Shown here in pieces: positions 1 to 8,885 of a stretch of 64,000 nt of DNA. Source of the stretch: Mixta intestinalis (GTDB lineage: Bacteria; Pseudomonadota; Gammaproteobacteria; Enterobacterales; Enterobacteriaceae); assembly GCF_009914055.1 (NCBI RefSeq), contig NZ_CP028271.1, positions 1,922,001 to 1,986,000 of the forward strand, read 5' to 3'. Every line of letters starts with the position of its first letter. Within the stretch, counting starts at the first letter, position 1. A program made the position numbers and the translations under genes. Under the pieces are notes generated by a model that did not search any database, had not been told where the DNA came from, and saw only the letters and a list, made by a program, of their open reading frames with translations.

Positions 1-233
1 TGGAGGATATTCTGACGCGCGGACAGCAGGCAGGCCTGTTTTATGAGCACGTGGATACGCTGGATGTGCATCGTTTGATCAGCAGCATCTGCGTCCATCA
101 CGTCTCTAATCGCTATACCTTTAACGCCCTGTTCAGCCCTGATAACGATGAGGCAGAGAGCATCAGGCGCAACCGCCAGCTGGCGGTAACGGCAACGCTG
201 CGCTATCTGCGCCGCCCGGATGCGCCGCGTTAA
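1..233 (+). CDS. TetR-family regulator, C-terminal fragment (cut by window edge)
   Basis: The open frame enters from the left edge (first complete codon at base 3) and ends in TAA at 231-233, giving the last 76 residues. The helical pattern around LISSICVHHVSNRYTF is typical of the C-terminal ligand and dimerisation domain of TetR/AcrR repressors, where an 'I-S-S-x-C-x-x-x-x-V-S-N-R-x-T-F' run recurs. The DNA-binding N-terminus lies outside the window, so the target and ligand cannot be read. The gene converges with the protease-nuclease gene that ends at 266. The family assignment rests on one C-terminal motif and is moderately sure. Confidence 0.6.
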   Translation, partial: EDILTRGQQAGLFYEHVDTLDVHRLISSICVHHVSNRYTFNALFSPDNDEAESIRRNRQLAVTATLRYLRRPDAPR

Positions 234-265
234 AACGACGCAGTTAAAGCTTTGGTTTCAACGGA

Positions 266-2098
266 CTACAGCAGATCGCGCCATGACATAATCAGCGCCG
301 CCGGAAGCGGTTCGGCACGCAGTGACGGTGCCGGTTGCCAGCTATCCCACGCTTCGAAAGCGGAAAAATCCAGCCCGGTCAGATTCTGTAGCCCGCTTAC
401 CGTCACCCGAAACTCATCTACCTGCGGCACGCTATCCTGCGGCGCACGGGCGATAACCCGACGAGGTTCATCCAGCAGGTTTGCCTGACAGACCAGTAAC
501 GCGGTAGCCTGCGGCTCCCCTGCTGGCCCCAGACGCAACACCACTTTCCAGTACATCAGCGGCACTTTTACGTCACCATACTGCCGCCATTGATCGTTAA
601 GCACCGGCCCGGTCAGCACCGTAATCTGTTTTTTACTTTGCAGTACGCCATGTTCCAGGATGTAACGCTCCACGCCCTGCCAGTATTGCAGGCTCTGATT
701 AAAGCGAAAATGCTGCGGTGAGCAGTTGGTAAAATGAAAGGTATCTTTATTGGCACGCACCGCTTCCTGCGGCGTGCCCCAGGTAGGATCGCTGCGGCGA
801 GTTAGATGACCGCGATCGAACCAGCGGCTGAACTCACGATAAAATGACTGCGTCAGGTAATAGCGGCTATCCATGCGACTATCCTCATACCAGCTATCCG
901 CTTCCGGCAACAGTGAAGGCTGACCACTGTCGCGATTAATAGCAATGTAGCGCGCGCCGTCAATATTAGTGGCGGTAAGAAACGCAATGCGCCGCGCCGC
1001 ACAGATTGCCAGCGAAAAATGTTGATAATCGAGGATCGCTGCGGTGCCGGTCGCGCCGCATCGCAATGGCGCGATCTCTTCCGCTCTGGGGGCGATAATT
1101 TGTGCCAGCGCAACCTCATAGCCATTAATAAATCCTGACTGATAACCGTTACGGTTAGCATAGTTGGCGTCCGGTGCCGCCTGCGCCGTCAGCATCGGCG
1201 GATTCTCACCGCGCAACGCGCCAACCAGTCGCTGTCTGGCTGGTGCATCCAGCCTGATGGCCTCGCTTTTTAACCAGTCGACCAGCGCGCTAACGCGGAT
1301 GCCTTCATTTACCGGCGTACCGCTCTCATCCTGCGCTGCACCATGATGCAACGCAACCAGCTGCCAGCTATCGTTAAAAACCGGCGCTCCAGAAGAGCCT
1401 TCATCGGTATCTGCCGTATAGTGCAAAACGTTAGCCGCTTCGCTGTTTGCCGCCCCGCGCGCCAGCAAAAAATTGTCGCGCAGCGCCACCTGCTGAGCCG
1501 CACCACCGGGATGCTGGATAATATTAACCGCCATCCCCAGACGGTGTTTATCGGTGCGATCGCTGAGCATAATTGCCCCCAGCTGCGTTAAGTCTGCATT
1601 GCCGGCCAGCTTTTCGCCCAGCGCAACCAACGTGCAGTCCAGCCTCTCTGCCGGACTGGTGAGCCAGAAACTGTCGGCATCCAGCGCATAACGCGTTGTC
1701 GCCGGTGCCTCGCCTCGCTCATTTAACCAGTAGCCAAACTCCACGCTGTAGCTGGCAGCACGCTGACGCTCCGGCAGCACGTGGAAACAGGTAAGCAACA
1801 GCCCGGCACCAATTAAAAAAGCGGTGCCTTTAGGAACGTCATCTTCGCGCAACAGCCCTACCGCCCGCGCCTGTCGCATGCCCTGCTGAAAAAACACGGT
1901 CGGTAAAAAATCAACGTCGGGGCCAATAATCGCCGTTTGCTCTGTTAAACGCTGAAACGCGTAGCGCTGTGCGCGTCGAAGGTCCGGTTCAGCCTGCTCC
2001 GACTGCCCTCTCGCTATCGCCTGTACGCTCTGTTTACGCTGGGTTGTCGTTAGCGCCAGTCGCTGCCTTACCAGATTTTCCACCTGTGACTTGATCAT
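266..2098 (-). CDS. Trypsin-like serine protease fused to DRGH-type (NUC1) endonuclease
   Basis: A 610-residue protein with two enzymatic halves. Residues ~85-275 look like a trypsin-like protease: His106 in LLTCFHV, Asp154 in LDCTLVAL and Ser236 in EGSSGAPV form a plausible catalytic triad. Residues ~320-600 look like a DNA/RNA non-specific endonuclease of the NucA/NUC1 family: DRGH at 428-431, followed by TNCSPQ, a likely metal-binding Asn in FNQ (~467) and a Glu at ~477. The first ~80 residues are charged and helical without a signal peptide, so the protein should stay in the cytoplasm, unlike secreted NucA nucleases. GAGG eight bases before the ATG supports the start. It stands alone between a TetR gene and tRNA-Asn. 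Protease-nuclease fusions of this kind have been linked to biological-conflict systems; a defence or suicide role here is inference. Confidence 0.75.
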   Translation of the reverse strand: MIKSQVENLVRQRLALTTTQRKQSVQAIARGQSEQAEPDLRRAQRYAFQRLTEQTAIIGPDVDFLPTVFFQQGMRQARAVGLLREDDVPKGTAFLIGAGLLLTCFHVLPERQRAASYSVEFGYWLNERGEAPATTRYALDADSFWLTSPAERLDCTLVALGEKLAGNADLTQLGAIMLSDRTDKHRLGMAVNIIQHPGGAAQQVALRDNFLLARGAANSEAANVLHYTADTDEGSSGAPVFNDSWQLVALHHGAAQDESGTPVNEGIRVSALVDWLKSEAIRLDAPARQRLVGALRGENPPMLTAQAAPDANYANRNGYQSGFINGYEVALAQIIAPRAEEIAPLRCGATGTAAILDYQHFSLAICAARRIAFLTATNIDGARYIAINRDSGQPSLLPEADSWYEDSRMDSRYYLTQSFYREFSRWFDRGHLTRRSDPTWGTPQEAVRANKDTFHFTNCSPQHFRFNQSLQYWQGVERYILEHGVLQSKKQITVLTGPVLNDQWRQYGDVKVPLMYWKVVLRLGPAGEPQATALLVCQANLLDEPRRVIARAPQDSVPQVDEFRVTVSGLQNLTGLDFSAFEAWDSWQPAPSLRAEPLPAALIMSWRDLL

Positions 2099-2280
2099 TC
2101 CTTTCGCCTCGCTTTTACATCATCCCAGTAACCATAGTCAGGTTTGAGTGGAGCGACACGCCGATTGCATCACGATCCAGAGGAAAGCCTGCTGAATTCT
2201 TCAGCAGTCAGAAGATTTTTCGTAAAACAGGCTTTGACAACGTCTGGCACCCTCGATATTATGCGCCCCGTTCACACGAT

Positions 2281-2356
2281 TCCTCTGTAGTTCAGTCGGT
2301 AGAACGGCGGACTGTTAATCCGTATGTCACTGGTTCGAGTCCAGTCAGAGGAGCCA
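2281..2356 (+). tRNA. tRNA-Asn (anticodon GTT)
   Basis: A 76-base cloverleaf with acceptor arms TCCTCTG/CAGAGGA, a D-arm, the anticodon GTT at 2314-2316, a TTCGAGT T-loop and an encoded 3' GCCA. It looks nearly identical to the E. coli asn tRNA genes. It lies alone with its own terminator and borders the AT-rich, fimbriae-bearing stretch, a position where islands often insert. No repeat of its 3' end was noticed downstream. Confidence 0.97.
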
Positions 2357-2365
2357 AATTTAGAA

Positions 2366-2394
2366 AAAGCAGACGCCTGGCGTCTGCTTTTTTG
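2366..2394 (+). terminator. Intrinsic terminator after tRNA-Asn
   Basis: AAGCAGACGCC pairs with GGCGTCTGCTT across a minimal loop and is followed by a T-run. It ends the tRNA-Asn transcript ten bases after the mature 3' end. Confidence 0.85.
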
Positions 2395-3196
2395 CTTTCT
2401 GCCCTTTGCTCAACGCTCGCCTCTTTATCGTTCTTATCTTCTTCGTCCCGATCCTGTTCTGTTTGCCAAATTTTGCTCGCCGATAGCAGCTCATCCTTTG
2501 TCAGCTTTCTGCCTGCCCGCCAGTTCGCCGTATATGCCGGTTGATTTCTCAGCAGTTACTGATGCGAAAGTTTCTTTTACTCCCGCCAAATTCCCTACCT
2601 ACTGTGTCAGTATTTTTTTCGCGCACTAAAATAAATCTATAAGTTTTATTGTGGTTGTTGAATTTGAGTTAAAGCATGATAAACATACGATACGCACTGA
2701 ACAATAAAGATAAATTTGGAGTTATTAACCACAAAATCATTAATTTACAGATAAAAAAACTAATTTGCCATTATATTTCAAAATAAAAAATTAGATAAAA
2801 GACAAAAAGGAAGAAGGTAACCCTACTATTTACGTGCGTTACTAACTGATGTTTTCTCCTGGCCTCGCATCAATAAACAAAAATAGCACAAATTTTCTTT
2901 AAAAATACTGAATGAACAATTAACGTTATTAATAGTTTTAAAATCGGGAAACGCGACAAAATGATTTTAAACATATCAATGGTCCCCTTTATTCCATTTA
3001 TCTTTATTTAATGTATCAATGTGAATCCGATATAACTCACTTGTAAATAAATAAACACCCAGCTGTAACAGCAAAACGCCAAAAATGTGCACATTGACAA
3101 AAGGTTACTAATAAAATTAATCTTATGCCGTCGAATCAACTCAATTAGGAATTTTCCTAACAAAGAAAATGCTACGCATCTCTTTGGTAAAAAATT
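2395..3196 (+). other. AT-rich intergenic region upstream of fimbrial operon
   Basis: About 800 bases with no convincing gene. From ~2630 the sequence becomes strikingly AT-rich with many A and T runs, unlike the GC-rich genes on either side. Short open frames here lack family resemblance and ribosome sites. Such stretches upstream of fimbrial operons usually hold H-NS binding sites and the regulated promoter; no specific promoter could be assigned. Confidence 0.5.
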
Positions 3197-3919
3197 ATGA
3201 AACTGAGTAACCTGGTAAAAAAACATTGTTTGTTAGATAAAGTAAATAAAAGTGTCCTGTTAGCTTCATTGATGCTCATTTTTAGTGTGTTTCAGGCACA
3301 GGCTTCACTAACACTTGATCAAAGCAGGGTTATTATCAGCGCACAGGATGGTGTAGGGACAATTAAAATTAATAATCCTACAAACCGCGATTATTTAATC
3401 CAGAACTGGATAACAGATGCTAACAATGGTACGCAAGAAGATATTTTTGTTCAGCCACCGCTGATAAAAATTAAGGCGAATCATAAAGTAGCAATAAATG
3501 TGGAAGCGATCGATCCTGAGCTGGAAAAAAAACCGCATGAGCAGCTCTACTGGTTGAACGTTAAAGAAATTCCTAAGGTAGACAAGAACCAGGGTGGCTC
3601 CCAGCTATTGCTGGTCATGTTGACCAGGGTTAAGGTGCTTTACCGTCCTGATGGCGTGCCAGCAGAAATGGATAAAGACTACCTGAAATTAAAATGGAAG
3701 CGCGCTGGCAACACTTTGACCGTCACCAATCCAACACCTTATTACATTACTTTTAATAAAGTCTGGGAAGGTAATAACACAGCAAGTCCGCTTGTTGCTG
3801 ATATGGTAGCCCCGGGCGAAACGCTAACCATTAAAAACTATCGAGGCTCATCGATGATTCATTACAATATTATCGATGACTACGGTGATAACAGTGATAC
3901 GGTAGATATAAAGCTGTAA
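3197..3919 (+). CDS. Periplasmic fimbrial chaperone (PapD/FimC family)
   Basis: This 240-residue protein has a long signal peptide (hydrophobic core at ~20-34, cleavage near QAQA-S). The two-domain PapD-like immunoglobulin fold is visible as the edge-strand motif QSRVII near residue 43, NNPTNRDYLIQNWI, FVQPPLIKI, QLYWLNVKEIP, and RVKVLYRPDG before the second domain. Such chaperones cap pilin subunits in the periplasm by donor-strand complementation and hand them to the usher. It is the first gene of a chaperone-subunit-usher operon, an order that differs from the subunit-first order of type 1 fimbriae. The N-terminal region before the hydrophobic core is longer than usual, and the Shine-Dalgarno site at the chosen ATG is weak, so a later start is possible. 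Confidence 0.9.
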   Translation: MKLSNLVKKHCLLDKVNKSVLLASLMLIFSVFQAQASLTLDQSRVIISAQDGVGTIKINNPTNRDYLIQNWITDANNGTQEDIFVQPPLIKIKANHKVAINVEAIDPELEKKPHEQLYWLNVKEIPKVDKNQGGSQLLLVMLTRVKVLYRPDGVPAEMDKDYLKLKWKRAGNTLTVTNPTPYYITFNKVWEGNNTASPLVADMVAPGETLTIKNYRGSSMIHYNIIDDYGDNSDTVDIKL

Positions 3920-4005
3920 ATATCCACTGAATCACAGGCGTACAGGTTGGTTATTATTTTCCGATATGTACGTTAATTATTATTTGCATTAATAAGGATG
4001 GTATC

Positions 4006-4542
4006 ATGAGGAAATTGAACGCAATTTCTTTAGGTCTGCTATTAGCGGCGTCTTCCGCAGCGTTTGCCGGTAATGACGGTGTTGTGCACTTTCGCGGTCA
4101 GGTGACTGAACCTACCTGCGCAGTTGTCAGCGCTGAACAAACTGTGCAACTGGACACCATTGGTGCTGCCGATCTGTTGAGCGTTAACGTGGGCCAGTCT
4201 ATCGAGAAAGGCTCGAAACAATTTAATATCAACGTAAACTGTGAAGCAGGTAATCTGCAAGATCACGTCGTTATGACAATGAAAGGTGATGCCAGCAGCC
4301 AGCAGGTTAATGCCTTAAGCAACTCCAGTGATAAAAATAATGGTATTGGCCTGGAAGTAATAGACGTCAACAATAACCAGATACTGAAGCCTAACGAACC
4401 GATTCCGGCCAGTACGCTGTTTAATGTGCTGAATAAAGGGGACGATAACCTCACTATGACGGTTCGCTATACACGCCTTGCTGAAGAAGTAAAAGGCGGT
4501 GACGTTGCCTCTGACGTCTCCTTCGTAAGCGAATACCGTTAA
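4006..4542 (+). CDS. Type 1-like major fimbrial subunit
   Basis: This 178-residue pilin has a signal peptide ending at AAFA-G (residue ~22). The conserved cysteine pair (EPTCAV near residue 38 and NVNCEAG near 76) forms the pilin disulfide. The C-terminus ends in a tyrosine-containing beta strand (FVSEYR) of the kind recognised by chaperones. An AAGGA ribosome site lies seven bases before ATG. It should be exported, bound by the upstream chaperone and polymerised through the downstream usher. It is the only subunit gene seen; no tip adhesin or minor subunit follows the usher, so the fibre may be homopolymeric or the tip gene may lie elsewhere. Confidence 0.92.
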   Translation: MRKLNAISLGLLLAASSAAFAGNDGVVHFRGQVTEPTCAVVSAEQTVQLDTIGAADLLSVNVGQSIEKGSKQFNINVNCEAGNLQDHVVMTMKGDASSQQVNALSNSSDKNNGIGLEVIDVNNNQILKPNEPIPASTLFNVLNKGDDNLTMTVRYTRLAEEVKGGDVASDVSFVSEYR

Positions 4543-4569
4543 TTTTCTTCCCTCCCCCTATTAAAAAAC

Positions 4570-4597
4570 AGCCATGGAGTTTCTCCATGGCTTTTTT
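4570..4597 (+). terminator. Hairpin with T-run between fimbrial subunit and usher
   Basis: AGCCATGGAG and CTCCATGGCT form a perfect 10-bp stem with a three-base loop, followed by six T. It has the form of an intrinsic terminator but lies inside the operon, 28 bases after the subunit stop and 17 before the usher start. It probably lowers usher transcription relative to the abundant pilin. Confidence 0.8.
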
Positions 4598-4613
4598 CGC
4601 CGGCAGGAAAGTA

Positions 4614-7007
4614 ATGATAAAGGCAAAGCAACCCGCCGCAGCCCTGTTACTGTTATTACTCCAGCTGATGAGCTGTACGCCGCTAATGGCAGCAGAAGAA
4701 TTTGATCTTTCACTGCTGGAAGACAGCGGCAAAATAACGCAAAGCGAGGCGGAAGTATTTAACCGCGACAGCGATATTCTGCCCGGTAGCTATCTGATGA
4801 CGATTATTATTAATCAGCATGAGATGGCACGGCAGAAGGTTATCTTTCAGCTTAATCATGGCCGCAGCGAACCGCTATTCCGTTGTCGGGATTTGCAGGA
4901 GTGGGGAGTGCAGCTCGAAACCTGTCCGCGCGAAAGTGACTTCCTGGCAGGCTGGGTGGAAGGCGCCCGGTTTGATATCGATATGAGCGAAAACCAGCTG
5001 CTTATTACCGTGCCTCAACGTGACTGGCGCTTGCCCAACCCTTACGATGTTGCTCCAAGCTGGAAATGGGATAACGGCATTAATGCGGCCTTTATTAATT
5101 ACGATCTCTACGCCCAGCGTAACGAATATCAATCCAGCCATACCAAAGATCTGTACGGTAACCTGACCAACGGTATTAATATCGCCGGGTTACGTTTCCG
5201 TAACAACGGTTTTATTACCGCACCGGAGATGAGTAATCCGCGCTATCAGAGCAGTACCAGCTGGCTGGCGTATGATATTGATACGCTGCGCAGCACCTTA
5301 ACCCTCGGCGATTTTTATACCAACGGACGCCTGTTCTCCAGCACGTCACTACGCGGTGTGACAATGGCGACCAATATGGCGATGTTTCCCAATATCGAAC
5401 GCAGCTATATTCCCGCTATCATCGGTTCAGTTAGCGCCAACGCCACGGTAATCATCAAACAAAACGGCTATGTGATTGCGACACGCCAGATCCCGCCGGG
5501 TGCCTTTAATATTAGCGATATTCCGGTTTCCTCTTCAGCGGGCGATATTGATGTCACCGTTACCGAAGCCAACGGCAAACAGCAGCATTTTATCCAGCCG
5601 TTTAACAACAGTAGCTTTCAGGTGCCTGCAAAAAGCCTGCGCTATACGTTTAACGCAGGGCGCAGCCGTCAGTCTGATAAACAGCAGCTGATGGAAGGGA
5701 CGCTAATGTATGGTCTGAACAATACCTTTACGCTGTTGGAAGGGACACAGTATGCCGCAGACTATCAAAATTTCGCCTCCGGGCTGGGCGCAAACCTCAG
5801 ATGGGTGGGCGGGATTAACCTGCTGTTTAATCACAGCCAGATGAAACGTAATACGCGTCGCCTGTCGGGAAACCAGCTACAGTTGGGTCTGAGCCGTTAT
5901 TTGCCGCTTACCGACAGCTATATCTACGCCTCTGCCACGCATCGCTTTACTCCCGGCTACCGCCAGTTTAATCAAATGATGCAGGATGAGCACTCAACCT
6001 ATAGCGGCTATCGCGATAAATACAGCGTGCAGCTCAACCAAAATATTGAAGACGTCAATTTAGCACTGAACTACAGTCAGGAAATACGCTGGAACGGGGA
6101 AAGCAATCGCAGCTGGCAGGCCAGCCTCAATTTTCATCCCGGACGCGCAACGCTGCTGACCTCTTTTTCCCGCCGCTATCAGTCCAACAGCGCCGGTGAA
6201 AACTATATTTCACTCAATCTCAGCATTCCGCTGGGCCGGGAAAGGAAATATTACCTTGATTTCAGCCAGACAGGCGGCATCAGCCACAGCAGTCAGGTTT
6301 CCTTTAGCGGTGCCGCAGGGGCAGATAACGCGTTGAACTATACATTAGGCGCTTCACGCAGCGATAAAGCGTATCAGTACAACGCTTCTGCCCTGTATAA
6401 CTCCAGTTTTGGCGTAACGCGCGGCGCATGGTCACAAAGCAGTAAGGCGGAACAGTGGGTACTGGGACAGCGCGGCTCGATAGTGGCGCATCATCACGGT
6501 GTGACGCTGGGCCAGTATATAAATGAGAGCGCGGCGATTGTTCATACTTCCCATATTCGCAGTATCGGCGTGGAAAACGCTCAGCATGTGAAAACTGACC
6601 GCTGGGGGAATGCGGTGGTGCCGGGACTGGTGCCTTATTACTACAATGAGTTAACGCCGATACTTAATCGTAAGAATCGACATACCGTTAAAATCGACGG
6701 ATCCGTACAGCGACGCGTACCGCGCCAGGGGGCGATTGTTGAGGTAGAGTTTTCAGCGTCACGCCAGCAGCAGCACTATGTGCGTGCTAAGCAGGTCGAT
6801 GGCAGCGCGCTCGCCTTCGGCAGCATACTTTATGATGCGGAAAATCGTAACCGGGGTACCGTTTCCGCAGGCGGCATCGCCTCAATCGATATCTATAACC
6901 TGTCTTGGCCGCTGCGTAGTACACTACCCTCAGGCGAGACCTGTCATATTGCGCGCCCTAACGAGCAGGCATTGCAACAGCAGATCTGGACGCTCATCTG
7001 CCGGTAA
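4614..7007 (+). CDS. Outer-membrane fimbrial usher (FimD/PapC family)
   Basis: This usher has 797 residues counted from the ATG at 4614, which has AGGAAA close upstream and starts a clear signal peptide (MIKAKQPAAALLLLLL..., ending near PLMA-A). An in-frame ATG at 4587 lies inside the terminator hairpin and is less likely. Usher marks include the N-terminal chaperone-binding region, the PPGAF(N/T)I(S/N)DI motif with the beta-barrel/plug region, and a C-terminal cysteine pair (ETCHIARP...TLICR). Ushers form a 24-strand outer-membrane pore that selects chaperone-subunit complexes and secretes the growing fibre. Length is slightly below the ~840 typical of FimD. It is the last gene of the three-gene operon. 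Confidence 0.93.
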   Translation: MIKAKQPAAALLLLLLQLMSCTPLMAAEEFDLSLLEDSGKITQSEAEVFNRDSDILPGSYLMTIIINQHEMARQKVIFQLNHGRSEPLFRCRDLQEWGVQLETCPRESDFLAGWVEGARFDIDMSENQLLITVPQRDWRLPNPYDVAPSWKWDNGINAAFINYDLYAQRNEYQSSHTKDLYGNLTNGINIAGLRFRNNGFITAPEMSNPRYQSSTSWLAYDIDTLRSTLTLGDFYTNGRLFSSTSLRGVTMATNMAMFPNIERSYIPAIIGSVSANATVIIKQNGYVIATRQIPPGAFNISDIPVSSSAGDIDVTVTEANGKQQHFIQPFNNSSFQVPAKSLRYTFNAGRSRQSDKQQLMEGTLMYGLNNTFTLLEGTQYAADYQNFASGLGANLRWVGGINLLFNHSQMKRNTRRLSGNQLQLGLSRYLPLTDSYIYASATHRFTPGYRQFNQMMQDEHSTYSGYRDKYSVQLNQNIEDVNLALNYSQEIRWNGESNRSWQASLNFHPGRATLLTSFSRRYQSNSAGENYISLNLSIPLGRERKYYLDFSQTGGISHSSQVSFSGAAGADNALNYTLGASRSDKAYQYNASALYNSSFGVTRGAWSQSSKAEQWVLGQRGSIVAHHHGVTLGQYINESAAIVHTSHIRSIGVENAQHVKTDRWGNAVVPGLVPYYYNELTPILNRKNRHTVKIDGSVQRRVPRQGAIVEVEFSASRQQQHYVRAKQVDGSALAFGSILYDAENRNRGTVSAGGIASIDIYNLSWPLRSTLPSGETCHIARPNEQALQQQIWTLICR

Positions 7008-7045
7008 CGACGTCAATGAACGGTAAAAGCCATCTGCGCGATATA

Positions 7046-7071
7046 TAAAACCGGGCCGCAAAGTGGCCCGG
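7046..7071 (-). terminator. Terminator of yeeX (usher/yeeX convergence)
   Basis: CCGGGCC and GGCCCGG form a 7-bp GC stem. On the minus strand it is followed by TTTTATATAT, fitting termination of the yeeX transcript; it may also block readthrough from the usher. Confidence 0.6.
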
Positions 7072-7101
7072 AGAGTTCAACTGGCAATTGCCGGTGGCAG
7101 A

Positions 7102-7434
7102 TTACTGATTCTGTGATGGCACTTTGTGCTCGCCCATCGACTTCAGTCGTTTCGACAGTTCGCGACGCTCTTTAGAAAGATCGGCGTTTTTGATGATGTA
7201 CTCGTCCACGCGATCTTCATAGTCGCTGCGCATGCTGGCAATAATTTCCTGAATCGCCTCAACGCTCATGCCCGGCTTGATGTACTCGCTCAGGTTATCC
7301 AGCAGCAGCACGCGTTTCTGGTTGTCACGAATTTTCTTCTCTACATCGTGAATTTCGCGCTGCAGCTTATTTTTGCGACGATACATACGCACGAACTCCA
7401 GCACGTCATGAAATGATTGCTTTGCATTTTCCAT
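7102..7434 (-). CDS. yeeX: DUF496 protein YeeX
   Basis: This highly charged, helical, coiled-coil protein (110 residues) carries the strongly conserved block LLDNLSEYIKPGMSVEAIQ and the RRKNKLQREIHDVEKKIRDNQ stretch of the YeeX/UPF0265 family. The ATG at 7434 (MENAKQSF) matches the E. coli N-terminus and has AAAGG about eight bases upstream. An open frame extends to 7545 but adds a Cys-rich segment unlike the family. The function of the family is unknown; it is cytoplasmic. The position next to yeeA matches E. coli. Confidence 0.88.
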   Translation of the reverse strand: MENAKQSFHDVLEFVRMYRRKNKLQREIHDVEKKIRDNQKRVLLLDNLSEYIKPGMSVEAIQEIIASMRSDYEDRVDEYIIKNADLSKERRELSKRLKSMGEHKVPSQNQ

Positions 7435-7594
7435 CTTGACACCTTTCATTGGGCCTGCCTGAACAGGCGGTATTGTCGTAGCCTTCAGCTTAGCGGCTTG
7501 CCGCCGCCGAAGGCAATCTTCACATTTAAATTCGGACTGTGACACATTTTAGCGCGAAAACGCGTGCAGCCACAGCCGCTTGTTGCCGAAGCGC

Positions 7595-8653
7595 CTATTT
7601 GCGCATCGTCAGCCTAATCAGATCGGACAGGCGCTCCAGCTGCTTCGCCAGCTCCAGGCTAAGCCAGACATAGCCATGGATGGGCGTTTCCACCAGCCGA
7701 TCGCTGTCGTTCTCTGCTAGCAGCTGATGCAATTCGCGGCTGATCTCCACCAGTTCATGATGATTAGCGGACATCTTGTCGGTGTTGCCGCTGATCAGCA
7801 TCTGCGCCAGCGCGTTGAAGGTGTTTTCGGTCATCTGCTGCGTACGCCGTAGCGTAGATGCATTTAACAGAATCAGATGACTGGCGCGCGAAGACCACCA
7901 GGCGTTAATTTGTAGCTCCAGCGTGCAGAGTATATTACGGTTAGTGGTCTGAATCGCTTCCAGTACCGCTTTAGGAATACGTGTTTCTTTACTGGCAGGC
8001 TCCAGCAATGTGCGCATCTTTACCACATCAGTCAGTATGCGACGCAGCGGCTTATCCAGGCGCGGCTTATCCACCAGATTAGGGGAAAAGCCCGTATGGT
8101 AGATTTTCGCTATTGTGGTAAGCGTATCGGAGAGCTTGATGCGCCAGTGGATATAGGCCTTTTGCGGCCAGATACTGGTGAAAAGCAGCGCCAGCATGGA
8201 ACCGAGAATAACGTCTCCGCTGCGCCACAACGCGGTAGTCATATCGCCTGCGGGTGCGCCACACACCACCGCCAGGGTAATGCCGATCAGTAAGGCCATA
8301 TAGGGACGTTTACCCAGCGTCAGGTAACCGCAGATAAACATCACCACCGTACACCAAAGCATCATTGCGGTCAGAGAATAGAGCTCCAGCTTGAGCGCGA
8401 TCAGCCCGGAGATTGAACCAAATACCGTACCGCCGATACGCTGGAACGCACGAGGAAATACATTCCCCCAGAATGAAACCGGCCCCATAACCACGACCAA
8501 CGTGATCAACGGCCAGCTGCCTTCCGGAATTTCGCTCAGGCGAACCAGCAAAAAAGTCAGAATAAAACCCAGCGCGATGCGTATGCCGTGAATGATACGG
8601 TAATGGCGATAGACGCGAAACTCGACGGCTGAAAGCGGCTTGTCAGGGCGCAA
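7595..8653 (-). CDS. yeeA: Inner-membrane protein YeeA (FUSC family)
   Basis: This protein has 352 residues, the same length as E. coli YeeA. The N-terminal half has about six hydrophobic segments (residues ~20-160, including GFILTFLLVRL, WPLITLVVVMGPVSFWGNVF and MALLIGITLAVVCGAP). The C-terminal half is a cytoplasmic helical domain. Aromatic-acid exporter/fusaric-acid resistance-like (FUSC) architecture is visible, but the substrate is unknown. It lies just upstream of yeeX on the same strand with a 160-base gap, as in E. coli. Confidence 0.88.
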   Translation of the reverse strand: MRPDKPLSAVEFRVYRHYRIIHGIRIALGFILTFLLVRLSEIPEGSWPLITLVVVMGPVSFWGNVFPRAFQRIGGTVFGSISGLIALKLELYSLTAMMLWCTVVMFICGYLTLGKRPYMALLIGITLAVVCGAPAGDMTTALWRSGDVILGSMLALLFTSIWPQKAYIHWRIKLSDTLTTIAKIYHTGFSPNLVDKPRLDKPLRRILTDVVKMRTLLEPASKETRIPKAVLEAIQTTNRNILCTLELQINAWWSSRASHLILLNASTLRRTQQMTENTFNALAQMLISGNTDKMSANHHELVEISRELHQLLAENDSDRLVETPIHGYVWLSLELAKQLERLSDLIRLTMRK

Positions 8654-8885
8654 AAGATCTCTCCGGTTTCCTGAAGTTTCAGATTAACATCATAACCTGA
8701 AGCGAGGGCAGAAATGAGACTTTCGTCTGTCATTTAGGACGATTTTTCCTGATTTAACATATATGTAAGTCAGTTTTAACTTTGCAAAAACATTAAACCT
8801 CTGGCAATGCAGGAAAAAAGCAGGCGGCCTGATAAAAGTGCGCCCGCCAGTTAGCAACGGACGCTAATGATAGCTTTATGTGACT

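Noticed and set aside
2324..2629. 101-codon plus-strand frame starting inside tRNA-Asn
   Set aside because: It overlaps the tRNA and its terminator and lacks a ribosome site and family resemblance.
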